Shown here in pieces: positions 5,357 to 5,357 of a DNA stretch of 5,357 nt. The stretch covers positions 1 to 5,357 of the forward strand of contig WREG01000148.1 in assembly GCA_009779455.1 (NCBI GenBank), read 5' to 3'. The translations under genes and the position numbers were made by a program. Numbering within the stretch: position 1 is the first letter of the stretch; every line of letters begins with the position of its first letter. The DNA comes from Oscillospiraceae bacterium. Its GTDB lineage: Bacteria; Bacillota; Clostridia; Oscillospirales; Acutalibacteraceae. Below the pieces are notes generated by a model that worked only from the letters and a program-made list of their open reading frames with translations, was not told the origin of the DNA and made no database searches.

Positions 5357-5357
5357 G

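Overview
The window looks like a chromosomal segment from an anaerobic, gut- or rumen-type Firmicute (Clostridia, probably near Oscillospiraceae/Ruminococcaceae). The clues are a dockerin-like C-terminus at the left edge, consensus sigma-A promoter and Shine-Dalgarno signals, and a URO-D-superfamily protein of a type common in Clostridia. The taxonomic call is inference. Base composition is uneven: the dockerin end, URO-D, ABC and MetY genes are visibly GC-richer, while bases 315-890, the SAM methyltransferase and the GNAT gene are AT-richer.

Left part, plus strand. Bases 3-314 are the tail of a secreted or surface protein with two degenerate dockerin-type repeats. An AT-rich stretch follows with a near-perfect sigma-A promoter (350-377), a short structured leader (about 384-450), an intrinsic terminator (451-480), and a Shine-Dalgarno plus ATG for a broken gene at 496-895. 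The two halves of that gene, in different frames, resemble the N- and C-terminal parts of the ToxN/AbiQ/CptN endoribonuclease toxin of type III toxin-antitoxin systems. Promoter, structured RNA, leaky terminator, toxin is the known layout of type III loci, so this is best read as a decayed type III toxin-antitoxin locus. The toxin has lost its middle third, and the antitoxin RNA may be reduced to about one clear repeat unit.

The end of the dead toxin overlaps the ATG of a URO-D/MtaA-superfamily gene (892-2001). That gene in turn overlaps a class I SAM-dependent methyltransferase (1998-2741). All three frames therefore form one tightly packed plus-strand unit, possibly still fed by the old antitoxin promoter.

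Right part, minus strand, convergent with the left. Reading from the right edge, there is the last few codons of an unseen gene (ATGA overlap), a GNAT acetyltransferase (4851-5315), O-acetylhomoserine sulfhydrylase MetY (3538-4815; methionine/homocysteine synthesis), a short tandem-repeat spacer, and an ABC transporter ATPase of the MacB/LolD type (2779-3462). No permease gene lies beside the ATPase within the window. No CRISPR array, tRNA, rRNA or intact mobile element was seen.
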